Counted from the first letter of the stretch, positions 1 to 7,711 are shown. The stretch is 59,510 bases of DNA from Lachnospiraceae bacterium UBA3762 (GCA_002371615.1 DFGA01000030.1:1-59510); one strand, 5' to 3'. Notes: a model not told the origin generated them from the sequence alone. A program made the numbers and translations.

Positions 1-2
1 GT

Positions 3-566
3 CTTAAACAAATATATAGTGAAGTCCCTAAAGCAGAGAATTATTTCAAACCCCTAAGGATTCGTTCGTTATATACTTCTGATAAGGATCTAATGCAGTA
101 TTTTCGAAAAAAGTATCAGCTTGGGGAAGAAGAGTTAAAAAATCATTCCATAAGCTATAATGGTAGAGAATATATTTATCGTTTCGAGAACGGAACAACA
201 GTAACTTATACGAGCGAGGAAGATGAAAAACTCAAGCGGGAACATGTTGATGAGGGGGTATACTGTCTCCCATACAAATGTATATCTGCGGATATATATG
301 GTTCAGTCATAAATGAGTTATTAACAGATACGTTTACCATTATCGATGATAAATTGATTGATAAGGCGGTAGAACTGATCGGATGCCAATACAGTTCTGA
401 TTTTGAGTCTGAAGAAGATTCGGGACAAGGATCTTTTAAGAATAATACCTTTGATATTGAACTCGATTATGAAGGTGACATGGACGGAAAACTCCTTGTT
501 AGTCTTATAGTTGGAAAGTATTTGGCTGGACGCGTTAATGGAATAGCTGTTGCAGAATACGATTAA
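3..566 (+). CDS. Unrecognised protein, 3' end only (5' end outside window)
   Basis: The frame is open from base 3 to the TAA at 564-566, giving 187 visible residues; an internal ATG lies at 93, but the open frame to its left suggests the true start is outside the window. The product is acidic, rich in Tyr, Glu and Asp, and has no signal peptide or membrane segment. I do not recognise a family. After the TAA the same frame stays open for 28 codons (567-647, then TGA at 648-650) and reads like a natural continuation (ESGDIAFGYTLGT...), so the stop may be a recent nonsense mutation in a longer gene. It lies next to a phage-gene remnant, which suggests accessory DNA. Function unknown. Confidence 0.5.
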   Translation, partial: LKQIYSEVPKAENYFKPLRIRSLYTSDKDLMQYFRKKYQLGEEELKNHSISYNGREYIYRFENGTTVTYTSEEDEKLKREHVDEGVYCLPYKCISADIYGSVINELLTDTFTIIDDKLIDKAVELIGCQYSSDFESEEDSGQGSFKNNTFDIELDYEGDMDGKLLVSLIVGKYLAGRVNGIAVAEYD

Positions 567-637
567 GAATCGGGGGATATTGCTTTTGGGTACACATTGG
601 GTACAGTAGCATCTGAATGGTATGAATATATTGAAAA

Positions 638-655
638 GCGTATCAAATGATACGC
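638..655. repeat. Short perfect inverted repeat
   Basis: GCGTATCA at 638-645 and its exact reverse complement at 648-655 are separated by two bases. No T-run follows on either strand, so this is not a convincing terminator. It overlaps the TGA that ends the open extension of the preceding frame. Confidence 0.4.
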
Positions 656-719
656 ATAAGAAGTACGAAAAGAATAGGAAAAAACGGCTTGAATTTTCCG
701 TGTAAAAGAGATGGAATAG

Positions 720-875
720 CATGAGCTAAGTCAGTTGGTTACAAATTGTAACCAACTGAAAATGAGATCGCCTAAGGATGGAAAAAGATATAATACTGAC
801 GTGGCAAACACAGAGCAATTACTTCGCTTGATCCAATCTATTCCGTCCAAAAAGGCGGAGCCATTTAAGATGTAG
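720..875 (+). pseudogene. Remnant of a BRO-N / DinD-type phage antirepressor gene
   Basis: The frame running from 720 to the TAG at 873-875 encodes about 51 residues. They contain LVTNCNQLKM, then DGKRYNTDVANTEQLLRLIQ, then SIPSKKAEPFKM. This is the central signature of the BRO-N domain found in phage antirepressors and DinD-like proteins (VTNC..LKM...TDV.(D/N)TEQL.RLIQSIPS.KAEPFK.W). An intact family member would start well upstream and continue with WLA... after the PFKM, but here a TAG follows PFKM and a TAG (717-719) lies just upstream. There is no recognisable helix-turn-helix half or C-terminal domain. It is a decayed fragment, probably left by a prophage or other mobile element. An ATG at 762 could initiate a 37-residue peptide, but no good ribosome site was seen. 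Confidence 0.75.
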
Positions 876-906
876 CCGTAGAGAGCTACAAAAGAGGAAC
901 AGCTAA

Positions 907-1839
907 TTGGAAATAATCACCGCAAAACCAGATGATCTGCATATCGTCCGCGATATCACGCAGACTACCATAAATACAATATACCCACGTTATTATCCGG
1001 CAGGAGCGGTGCAGTTCTTTCTGGATCATCACTCGGACGAGCATATAACTGCAGACATCTCCTGCGGGAAGGTGTTTATTTTATATGCGGATGGCAATCC
1101 GGCCGGCACGGTGACAATTTCGGATAATAATATCAATCGTCTGTTTGTATTACCTAAATACCAGCGTAAGGGTTATGGAAAGACTCTTCTTGATTTTGCC
1201 GAGAAGAAGATATTGGAGATCTATGATTTTGTTCAGATAGATGCTTCCTTTCCGGCAAAACGGATATATAAGAAACGTGGATATAAAGAAACAGAGTATA
1301 ATACTATCGAAACAGGTAATGGGGATTATCTTTGCTACGACGTTATGAAACTGGAGAAAACAGACAGAAGCTTTGTCATTCGCCGGCTTCGAGAGAATGA
1401 AACGGAGCTGCTGAAGGACTTCCTATATGAGGCGATCTTTATTCCGGAGGGCGTGGAGCCGCCGGAAAGGGAAATCATAGAGCAGCCTGAGCTTAAGCTT
1501 TATTACGAAGACTTTGGGAGAGGAAAGGCGGACTTTTCGTTTGCCGCAGAGGTTGACGGAAAAGTGATCGGCGCTGTCTGGACACGTATTATGAATGATT
1601 ATGGCCATGTAGATGACGATACTCCGTCATTTGCTATTTCTCTATACAAAGAATACCGGGGGCAGGGCATCGGAACGAAGCTGATGAAGGAAATGCTGGT
1701 ACTTCTTAAGGAAAAAGGGTATAAACAGGCTTCGCTTGCGGTTCAGAAAGCTAACTATGCCGTGAAGATGTATAATAATTTGGGATTCAAGACTGTTGAT
1801 GAAAATGCGGAAGAGTATATAATGGTGTGCGAGTTATGA
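907..1839 (+). CDS. Tandem GNAT-family N-acetyltransferase
   Basis: This 310-residue protein holds two GNAT (GCN5-related acetyltransferase) folds. The first covers about residues 1-150 with the acetyl-CoA loop at QRKGYGKTLLDFAEKK. The second covers about 155-310 with YRGQGIGTKLMKEML and the usual terminal A(N)YAVKMYNNLGF motif. Such proteins transfer acetyl from acetyl-CoA to an amine on a small molecule or protein; the substrate cannot be told from sequence. The start is the TTG at 907, supported by AGAGGA at 893-898 about eight bases upstream; there is no ATG nearby that keeps the first beta strand. It stands alone, after the antirepressor remnant and before a separately promoted small peptide gene. 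Confidence 0.85.
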   Translation: MEIITAKPDDLHIVRDITQTTINTIYPRYYPAGAVQFFLDHHSDEHITADISCGKVFILYADGNPAGTVTISDNNINRLFVLPKYQRKGYGKTLLDFAEKKILEIYDFVQIDASFPAKRIYKKRGYKETEYNTIETGNGDYLCYDVMKLEKTDRSFVIRRLRENETELLKDFLYEAIFIPEGVEPPEREIIEQPELKLYYEDFGRGKADFSFAAEVDGKVIGAVWTRIMNDYGHVDDDTPSFAISLYKEYRGQGIGTKLMKEMLVLLKEKGYKQASLAVQKANYAVKMYNNLGFKTVDENAEEYIMVCEL

Positions 1840-1879
1840 ACTTATCCGCCATGATAACATGCAGACAGCTGTCGGAATT

Positions 1880-1888
1880 TGATATAAT
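1880..1888 (+). promoter_or_regulatory. Extended -10 promoter element for the 73-residue peptide
   Basis: TGATATAAT at 1880-1888 is a perfect TGn-TATAAT extended -10. No good -35 lies 16-18 bases upstream, as is common for extended -10 promoters. It lies 54 bases before the ATG at 1943, so the peptide gene is probably transcribed on its own. Confidence 0.5.
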
Positions 1889-1942
1889 ATACTATAAAGA
1901 AAGACAACGGAAGTATTCAGATAAACTTGAAAGGAGAATACA

Positions 1943-2164
1943 ATGTTGGAAAAAAAACAGGTCAGTGAAAAGGTTTTGGAGGCTGTATCCGGAGGCGTGG
2001 ATGTTTTAGATATCGACAAGGCTAAGGAGCAGTTTGACAAAGCATGGAAGGCGTGCGGTATGGACACTAAGGATATTACCGGCATGGAAAGAGGAGAACT
2101 GTTTGATCAGTGGCTGAACGGTAAAGTTAATGATCCTGCTGTATTTTTAAAAGCAGTAAAATAA
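1943..2164 (+). CDS. Small protein with double-glycine-leader-like N-terminus
   Basis: A 73-residue product with a strong ribosome site (AAGGAG, seven bases before ATG 1943). Residues 7-18 read VSEKVLEAVSGG, close to the double-glycine leader of class II bacteriocins and quorsensing-type peptides (L/V-S-x-x-E-L-x-x-V-x-G-G). Cleavage after Gly18 would release a 55-residue, mildly acidic core with one cysteine and several tryptophans. No bacteriocin ABC transporter, C39 peptidase or modification enzyme lies in the window. It could instead be a small cytoplasmic helical protein whose GG is incidental; the core looks like an amphipathic helix bundle (DKAKEQFDKAWKACGM, GELFDQWLNGKV). The gene ends exactly where the convergent dus gene ends. 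Real gene: likely; secreted peptide: uncertain. Confidence 0.65.
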   Translation: MLEKKQVSEKVLEAVSGGVDVLDIDKAKEQFDKAWKACGMDTKDITGMERGELFDQWLNGKVNDPAVFLKAVK

Positions 2165-3157
2165 TCACAGAGTTCTGCCGATTTTGCTTTTTGCGATCAG
2201 TATCGCATCTTTGTACTCGGATTCGGATTTCAGTTTGATGATGCTTTTTAGAATGTGTGAGCGTTCCTTGTCATCGTCTATAAGGCCGCAGGTATATGTC
2301 CAGACTTCCTTCATTTTGGCGATTGCATTTGTACCGCCGAAATCTTTCTTATAGTTTTCGTACAGATCAGTGAGAAAATCATAAAGCTCGGTAACGGTCA
2401 TAGCCTGTCCGGTTCGTATCTGCCGGAAAATCCCGGGATTGCGGATCGCACCTCTGCCAACCATAATTGCCGAAATCCTGCCGCCTGAGGCGAAAGACAT
2501 ATTCTCAAACCGTTCCGTAAGAGATGCAAAATCATGGGCGGTATATACATCCCCGTTGTAAACGATATTTCCGGAAAGCTTTTCGCAGGCTTTATTAAAC
2601 ATATCCATCCGTGGACTTCCGCCATACAGGTCTTTTTTCAGGCGGGGATGAACGATTATTTCACTGAAAGGGTATTGGGACAGTATTCCCAGAACTTCAT
2701 CAAAATCCGATGTATCGTTGTAGCCGACACGGGTTTTAACCGAGATCTTAAGATCGGGATATGATTTTAACACACTGCCGGTTCCGTTAAATATCCCGTC
2801 CAGAAACCGGTTCATAGTATCGGGAGAGCGAAGTATTCCGCTTCCTTTATACTTGGCTGTAACAGTGTTTGAGGGGCACCCGAAGTTGATGTTAACTTCC
2901 CTGTATCCGAATTCGGCAATAAGACGCGCGCCCACGCCAAACAGATCCGGGTCATTCGTAAGCAGTTGAGGCACAACATTTAACCCCTCGTTATTTGAGG
3001 GGATCAGCTCACGCTTGCTGCGTGTTTTCATTATTCTGTTGTCGGGCGATATGAAAGGTGTGAAGTATTTGTCAACACATCCGAAATGCTTTGACAGGGT
3101 ATTTCGAAATACATACCCAGTAAGGTCTTCCATGGGCGCCAAGTATAATCCGATCAT
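2165..3157 (-). CDS. tRNA-dihydrouridine synthase (Dus family)
   Basis: A 330-residue TIM-barrel flavoenzyme that reduces uridine to dihydrouridine in tRNA D-loops using NAD(P)H and FMN. The N-terminus LAPMEDLTGYVFR is the family's FMN-binding start. NFGCPSN at 91-97 carries the catalytic Cys94. VKTRVG, IIVHPR and NGDVY follow in the usual order, and GRGAIRNPGIF closes the FMN phosphate site. The length is typical. It is more like the divergent Clostridia group than DusA, DusB or DusC of E. coli, so no symbol is given. It is convergent with the preceding peptide gene with no spacer and divergent from the Fe-S/GNAT gene, with its own promoter at 3166-3195. Confidence 0.93.
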   Translation of the reverse strand: MIGLYLAPMEDLTGYVFRNTLSKHFGCVDKYFTPFISPDNRIMKTRSKRELIPSNNEGLNVVPQLLTNDPDLFGVGARLIAEFGYREVNINFGCPSNTVTAKYKGSGILRSPDTMNRFLDGIFNGTGSVLKSYPDLKISVKTRVGYNDTSDFDEVLGILSQYPFSEIIVHPRLKKDLYGGSPRMDMFNKACEKLSGNIVYNGDVYTAHDFASLTERFENMSFASGGRISAIMVGRGAIRNPGIFRQIRTGQAMTVTELYDFLTDLYENYKKDFGGTNAIAKMKEVWTYTCGLIDDDKERSHILKSIIKLKSESEYKDAILIAKSKIGRTL

Positions 3158-3165
3158 ATCTAGAG

Positions 3166-3195
3166 ATTATAATCCATTATTATTCTGTTTGTAAA
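3166..3195 (-). promoter_or_regulatory. Probable sigma-A promoter of the dus gene
   Basis: On the minus strand TTTACA (plus 3190-3195) and TATAAT (plus 3166-3171) are separated by 18 bases. This lies just upstream of the dus ATG at 3157, which leaves a very short leader. Confidence 0.5.
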
Positions 3196-3257
3196 ACTAT
3201 GCTTATATTGATAAACTTATTTAAGAGTTGTCTGCTGACAAATAAAAAGGAGAGCCT

Positions 3258-3713
3258 ATGCACAGATCATATGTAACTGAAGATATAACCATTTTCTGGG
3301 ATTCGGACAAATGCAGACATGCCAGGATGTGTGTGTCGGGAAGTCCGAAGGTTTTTGAATTCGGTAGACGCCCATGGATCAAGCCTGAGAACGGGAGCAG
3401 CCGGGAGATATGGGAGACTGTGAAGAAATGCCCGTCCGGTGCACTTGATATAATATACAATCATGATGTTACGATCGAATTTGACGAAGCAGGGCATTGC
3501 AGTGCGGCATTCCTTGATGGAAAACAGATCGGAGAGTGTGATTATGAGGATACGGGGGAAGCATTTAATATCTATCACACAGAGGTTGACAGCCGGCATG
3601 GCGGAAAGGGTATTGCCAAGAGGCTTGTCTATCGTGTGATAGAAGAGGCCGAAAGACGGGGCAGAAGCGTGATACCCACATGCTCATATGCTGCGAAGAT
3701 TTATAATTCGTGA
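3258..3713 (+). CDS. Fe-S (Fer4_19/YjdI-like) - GNAT (YjdJ-like) fusion protein
   Basis: The 151-residue protein joins two small domains. Residues 1-68 match the divergent mono-cluster ferredoxin family Fer4_19 (YjdI-like), with Cys19, Cys25 and Cys58 in a CPSGAL context. Residues 69-151 match the short COG2388 (YjdJ-like) acetyltransferase, with the acetyl-CoA loop RHGGKGIAKRLVYR and the family motif PTCSYA near the end. In E. coli these are two adjacent genes, yjdI and yjdJ; here they are one chain. The acetyl acceptor and the role of the cluster are unknown. GGAG lies upstream of ATG 3258. The gene is divergent from dus and is followed by a flavin reductase, which may form a small redox-related group. 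Confidence 0.85.
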   Translation: MHRSYVTEDITIFWDSDKCRHARMCVSGSPKVFEFGRRPWIKPENGSSREIWETVKKCPSGALDIIYNHDVTIEFDEAGHCSAAFLDGKQIGECDYEDTGEAFNIYHTEVDSRHGGKGIAKRLVYRVIEEAERRGRSVIPTCSYAAKIYNS

Positions 3714-3765
3714 TCACATCCGAGATATAATTAAACAATAATCATACATACAGGAGTTAATAAAT

Positions 3766-4332
3766 ATGTCCAAACAATCATGGAAAAGCGGAAACATGTT
3801 ATATCCTCTGCCGGCTGTAATGGTCAGCTGTATGAGGGAGCATGAGAAGGCAAATATTATTACAATAGCATGGGCGGGAACGATATGCTCGGATCCGGCC
3901 ATGGTTTCGATATCCGTGCGCCCCGAAAGGTATTCCCACGGGATAATATCGGATACAAAAGAGTTCGTCATCAATCTTGTAAATGAAGACCTTGTTAGAG
4001 CATGCGACTGGTGCGGTGTCATGTCCGGCAGGGATCATGATAAATTCCGGGAAATGAATCTTACACAGTATGTTTCCGAGTTTATGGATACCCCGGCAAT
4101 TGCCGAAAGCCCTGTTAACATATACTGCAGGGTGGTTAAGATCGAGCCCCTCGGCTCCCATGATATGTTTATTGCCGAAGTAGTCGGGGTTACGGCAGAT
4201 GAGAAATATATGGACGAAAAAAACCGGTTCGCATTAGAGCAAACCGGGCTTATAGCATATTCACACGGCGAGTATTTTTCACTTGGAAATAAACTCGGTA
4301 AGTTCGGATATTCCGTCCAAAAGAAGAAGTAG
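3766..4332 (+). CDS. Flavin reductase domain protein (flavoredoxin type)
   Basis: A 188-residue protein of the flavin reductase-like FMN-binding split-barrel family. It has the N-terminal PLPAVMVSC strand, NIITIAWAGTICSDPAMVSISV, the conserved pyrophosphate-binding YSHGIISDTKEFVINL stretch, and the closing HGEYFSLGNKLGKFGYSV typical of clostridial flavoredoxins. Members bind FMN and pass electrons or reduce flavin in the cytoplasm; the specific partner is not shown. A CAGGAG ribosome site precedes ATG 3766. It ends one base short of the convergent DUF1292 gene. Confidence 0.88.
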   Translation: MSKQSWKSGNMLYPLPAVMVSCMREHEKANIITIAWAGTICSDPAMVSISVRPERYSHGIISDTKEFVINLVNEDLVRACDWCGVMSGRDHDKFREMNLTQYVSEFMDTPAIAESPVNIYCRVVKIEPLGSHDMFIAEVVGVTADEKYMDEKNRFALEQTGLIAYSHGEYFSLGNKLGKFGYSVQKKK

Positions 4333-4333
4333 A

Positions 4334-4651
4334 TCAGTCATCTTTCATCATTTCGAATTCCTCGTTGTCGAGGTATTCGTCAAAAGCATCGGCAACAGCT
4401 TCGTATTCATCGTCATCTTCGATGTAAATAAGCTCGGGCTCGATGTTCGGATCGCTTTCGTCTTCCTTGTATCCGTAGAACCATACTTCACCTTCGGTTG
4501 ACTGTCCATCGTCATCAAGGGGAAGAAGTACGATATAATCTCTCTCGTTAACGGTCAGTATGGTAACAATTGCACAGGTTACCTTTTTACCGTCCATAAG
4601 GTCAAGCTCAACCGTCATATCAATATCGTCGTTTTCATCTATTCTTTCCAT
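4334..4651 (-). CDS. DUF1292 family protein
   Basis: A 105-residue, very acidic protein of the DUF1292 (YrzB-like) family, widespread in Bacillota. The family core is visible in VELDLMDGKKVTCAIVTILT, then DYIVLLPLDDD, WFYGYKE and the acidic tail EYEAVADAFDEYLDNEEFE. The biochemical role is not known. Family members often sit near ruvX and mutS2-type genes; here the gene is alone and convergent with the flavin reductase. AGGAG lies upstream of the ATG on the minus strand. Confidence 0.88.
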   Translation of the reverse strand: MERIDENDDIDMTVELDLMDGKKVTCAIVTILTVNERDYIVLLPLDDDGQSTEGEVWFYGYKEDESDPNIEPELIYIEDDDEYEAVADAFDEYLDNEEFEMMKDD

Positions 4652-4751
4652 GCCAACTCCTGATTTCGTAACTGTTTATCCAAGTCCGATAAAAAACCGG
4701 GACATATTATATCATCAAAGTACCGCATTATCAATGTTTGCGTTTGAAAAT

Positions 4752-4775
4752 ACCGCTTTTTTCTTGAAAAGCGGT
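4752..4775. promoter_or_regulatory. Inverted repeat overlapping a -35 box (candidate operator)
   Basis: ACCGCTTTT at 4752-4760 and its exact complement AAAAGCGGT at 4767-4775 are separated by six bases. The right arm overlaps the -35 hexamer at 4764-4769. No T-run follows, so an operator fits better than a terminator. Confidence 0.45.
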
Positions 4776-4792
4776 GTATTATTCATTATAAT
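4764..4792 (+). promoter_or_regulatory. Strong sigma-A promoter for the GH13-like gene and trpS
   Basis: TTGAAA at 4764-4769 and TATAAT at 4787-4792 have an ideal 17-base spacer. The first ATG downstream is at 4832. Confidence 0.75.
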
Positions 4793-4831
4793 GAATAAGC
4801 GTGAAAAAAGAGAACCGAAAATGGGGGAATT

Positions 4832-6706
4832 ATGATCGTAAATCATAAGACAGGCAGCGGATTTCCTATGGGAACACACCGTGTTGGCGGCGGAGTTCAG
4901 TTTACAGCAAATCTTCCTTTTAAACAGACGTTTAAACTTCTCATATACAATGAATCATGTGATGTTGTGGATCATGTGAACATGCCGGATCACAGAGTAT
5001 CATCCGGGGTTTGTTCGGTTATTGTCGAAGGCGATCTTCCGAAAGACTGGTCATATGCATACGAAACAGACGGAATAAAAACTACCGATCCTTTCATGAT
5101 GAATTCAACAGCCGCAAGGAAGTTCGGAGACGACAAGGCACAATACGATAGCGGAAAGCTTTACAGTGATGATTTTGACTGGAAGGACGATACCCTGCCG
5201 GATATTCCGTATAACAACATAGTTTCATATCAGCTTCATGTCAGAGGTTTTACCGCACATTCTTCGTCCAAGGTTAAGTGCCGCGGTAAGTTTTTGGGAG
5301 TTACTGAAAAAATCCCGTACCTGAAGGAACTGGGTATCAACCAGATCGTTCTGATGCCTTCCTATGAATTTGATGAGATCATAAGACCCAAGAAGAACGG
5401 TACATTCGATACTCTTGATTACAAGAGCGATCCAAAGGCTGAAAAACCGAAAAAGATCAATTTCTGGGGATTTACCGAAGGCAACTATTTCATGCCCAAA
5501 GCATCGTATTCAAACGGGGATCCGGTTAATGAATTCAAAGAGATGGTAAAGGCACTTCATGAGGCCGGGATAGAAGTCATAATGAGATTCTATTTCCCTG
5601 CGACCTTTAACAAGGCTTTCATACCCGATGTTCTGCGCTTTTGGGCGAGAGAATACCATGTCGACGGATTTTTCCTTATGGGGGAAGATATCCCCATGGA
5701 TATGATAGCAGCTGACGTTTATATACGTGACAGGAAGATATACAATAATTTCTTTGACAAGGATTCGGTGAGTCGTAAGAAGTACGGCTTCAATCCCAAT
5801 ATGGCGATCGTTAACTCCGACTTTATGAATGTATGCCGTAAGTATTTAAAGAGCGATGAAAATCAGTTGTCCGACTTCCTGTACAGGCAGCGCATGAATC
5901 CGTCGGATGTACATACGGTTAATTATATTACCGATTATTACGGTTTTACCCTTCATGATCTTGTATCGTATGATTACAAGCATAATGAGGAAAATGCCGA
6001 AGATAACAATGACGGTGAGAACTTTAATTACAGCTGGAACTGCGGGGCGGAAGGCATATCGAGAAAGAAAGCGATCAATGTCCTTCGAATGAAGCAGGTT
6101 AAAAATGCTCTTGTGTTTTTGCTGATGGCACAGGGTACTCCAATGATATGTGCCGGGGATGAGTTCCTGAATACCCAGGGCGGAAATAACAACCCTTATT
6201 GCCAGGATAATGAGACCGGCTGGGTGGTTTGGAGATCGAGCAAGCATTGCAGTGATGTGCTTAAATTTACGAAAATGCTCATTGATCTTCGAAGATCACA
6301 TCCAATACTGCATCCCGACAGGGAATTCCGTCTGATGGATTATGCTGCATGCGGATTTCCGGATCTGTCCTACCACGCTGATCTTGCATGGAATCCGAAG
6401 TTTGATAATCATCTGCGCCATATAGGTGTGATGATCTGCGGCAAGTATGCAAGGCTGACGAAGACCTGTGAGGATGATTTTTTCTATTTTGCATATAACA
6501 TGCACTGGGAAGACCATACATTTGCCCTGCCCAAGCTCCCTAAGGGATTAAAGTGGGAGATAGGTTTTGCAACGTGTAATGAGATGTCATCCGCGGTTAT
6601 ACACGAAAGCCTTGTAAAAAACAAAGAGAGTGTGACGGTGCCGGACCGTACTATTGCGGTTCTTGTATCGGTAAAAGATAACAGAAAAGAGGAAACGTTA
6701 AAATGA
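4832..6706 (+). CDS. Isoamylase/GlgX-like GH13 protein, catalytic residues lost
   Basis: This 624-residue protein has the layout of a glycogen debranching isoamylase (GH13_11): an N-terminal beta domain, a barrel, and strongly conserved stretches such as YKHNEENAEDNNDGENF, YSWNCGAEG and GDEFLNTQGGNNNPYCQDNE. All four catalytic regions are altered. Region I, normally D-V-V-x-N-H, reads RFYFPA (252-257). Region II, normally GFRFD, reads GFFLM (279-283), losing the arginine and the Asp nucleophile. Region III has IVNSD (326-330) in place of AEPW, losing the acid/base Glu. Region IV, normally A-H-D-GFTL, reads DYYGFTL (368-374). It should not hydrolyse glucans; binding or sensing of glycogen is an inference. 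The reading frame is intact. It overlaps trpS by four bases, so the two are coupled. Confidence 0.88.
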   Translation: MIVNHKTGSGFPMGTHRVGGGVQFTANLPFKQTFKLLIYNESCDVVDHVNMPDHRVSSGVCSVIVEGDLPKDWSYAYETDGIKTTDPFMMNSTAARKFGDDKAQYDSGKLYSDDFDWKDDTLPDIPYNNIVSYQLHVRGFTAHSSSKVKCRGKFLGVTEKIPYLKELGINQIVLMPSYEFDEIIRPKKNGTFDTLDYKSDPKAEKPKKINFWGFTEGNYFMPKASYSNGDPVNEFKEMVKALHEAGIEVIMRFYFPATFNKAFIPDVLRFWAREYHVDGFFLMGEDIPMDMIAADVYIRDRKIYNNFFDKDSVSRKKYGFNPNMAIVNSDFMNVCRKYLKSDENQLSDFLYRQRMNPSDVHTVNYITDYYGFTLHDLVSYDYKHNEENAEDNNDGENFNYSWNCGAEGISRKKAINVLRMKQVKNALVFLLMAQGTPMICAGDEFLNTQGGNNNPYCQDNETGWVVWRSSKHCSDVLKFTKMLIDLRRSHPILHPDREFRLMDYAACGFPDLSYHADLAWNPKFDNHLRHIGVMICGKYARLTKTCEDDFFYFAYNMHWEDHTFALPKLPKGLKWEIGFATCNEMSSAVIHESLVKNKESVTVPDRTIAVLVSVKDNRKEETLK

Positions 6707-7710
6707 TAGGTGACAAAAAGGTTTTGTTTTCGGGGATGCAGGCAACGGGGAATCTTACCCTCGGGAATTATCTCGGAGCCCTCAGTAACTGGGTAAAACT
6801 TGCGGACGAATACGAATGCTTTTATTCGGTTGTTGATATGCATTCCATAACGGTCCGCCAGGATCCGGCTGAGCTCAGAAGCCGTGCGAGAAAACTGTTG
6901 TGCCTGTATATTGCCGCAGGTCTTGATCCCGAGAAAAACTGTATCTATTATCAGTCCCATGTATCCGGACATGCAGAGCTTGCGTGGATATTAAACTGCT
7001 TCACATATATGGGCGAACTGTCGAGAATGACCCAGTTCAAGGACAAGTCGGCAAAACACGCTGATAACATCAACGCAGGTCTCTTCACTTATCCTGTGCT
7101 CATGGCGGCGGATATTCTGCTTTATCAGGCGGATGTGGTACCTGTCGGAATCGACCAGATGCAGCACCTTGAGCTTACAAGAGATATTGCACAGCGTTTT
7201 AATGCGCTTTACGGGGATGTGTTTACAGTACCGGAACCATATATCGGAAAAGTCGGTGCCAAGATAATGAGTCTTCAGGACCCGGCCAAGAAGATGAGTA
7301 AATCAGATGAAAATCCCAACGCCAGCATTTATCTGATGGATGATCCGGATACTATCATGAGAAAGTTCAAGCGTGCCGTTACCGATTCATTGGGCGCAGT
7401 AAGATACAATGAGGAAGAACAGCCCGGAATATGCAACCTGATGGATATATACGGTGCATGTACCGGTAAGAGCAGACAGGATATCGAATCTAAGTTTGAG
7501 GGAAAAGGCTACGGTGACTTCAAGACAGCGGTCGGTGAGAGCGTTGTTGAAAAGCTCCGGCCACTTCAGGAGAAAATGGAAGACCTTGCGAAGAACAAGG
7601 ATTACATTGATTCGGTGATCAAAAACAATGCCGAAAAAGCACAGTATTTCGCAAACAAAACTCTCCGCAAGGTCCAGAAAAAAGTGGGTTTTCCCGAAAA
7701 GATCAGATGA
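6703..7710 (+). CDS. trpS: Tryptophanyl-tRNA synthetase
   Basis: A 335-residue class I aminoacyl-tRNA synthetase that charges tRNA-Trp. It has the HIGH-equivalent TLGN at 19-22, the DMHSITVRQ stretch, GIDQMQHLELTRD for tryptophan and ATP binding, and KMSKS at 197-201 followed by DENPNASIYL. The length is normal for bacterial TrpRS. The ATG overlaps the upstream stop (ATGA at 6703-6706), so translation is coupled to the GH13-like protein. No T-box leader can be present directly before it; regulation would come from the promoter at 4764-4792. It converges on potD with a single base between. Confidence 0.96.
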   Translation: MIGDKKVLFSGMQATGNLTLGNYLGALSNWVKLADEYECFYSVVDMHSITVRQDPAELRSRARKLLCLYIAAGLDPEKNCIYYQSHVSGHAELAWILNCFTYMGELSRMTQFKDKSAKHADNINAGLFTYPVLMAADILLYQADVVPVGIDQMQHLELTRDIAQRFNALYGDVFTVPEPYIGKVGAKIMSLQDPAKKMSKSDENPNASIYLMDDPDTIMRKFKRAVTDSLGAVRYNEEEQPGICNLMDIYGACTGKSRQDIESKFEGKGYGDFKTAVGESVVEKLRPLQEKMEDLAKNKDYIDSVIKNNAEKAQYFANKTLRKVQKKVGFPEKIR

Positions 7711-7711
7711 T

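Noticed and set aside
731..759. Near-perfect palindrome that looks like a terminator or operator
   Set aside because: It falls within codons for LVTNCNQL of the antirepressor remnant and has no T-run, so it is explained as coding sequence.
4560..4835. Frame antisense to DUF1292 running up to the GH13-like gene
   Set aside because: It crosses the promoter at 4764-4792 and mirrors the DUF1292 gene, so it is not a real gene.
6640..6705. T-box leader before trpS
   Set aside because: The region is coding sequence of the upstream gene with no T-box specifier or terminator; the same holds before leuS.
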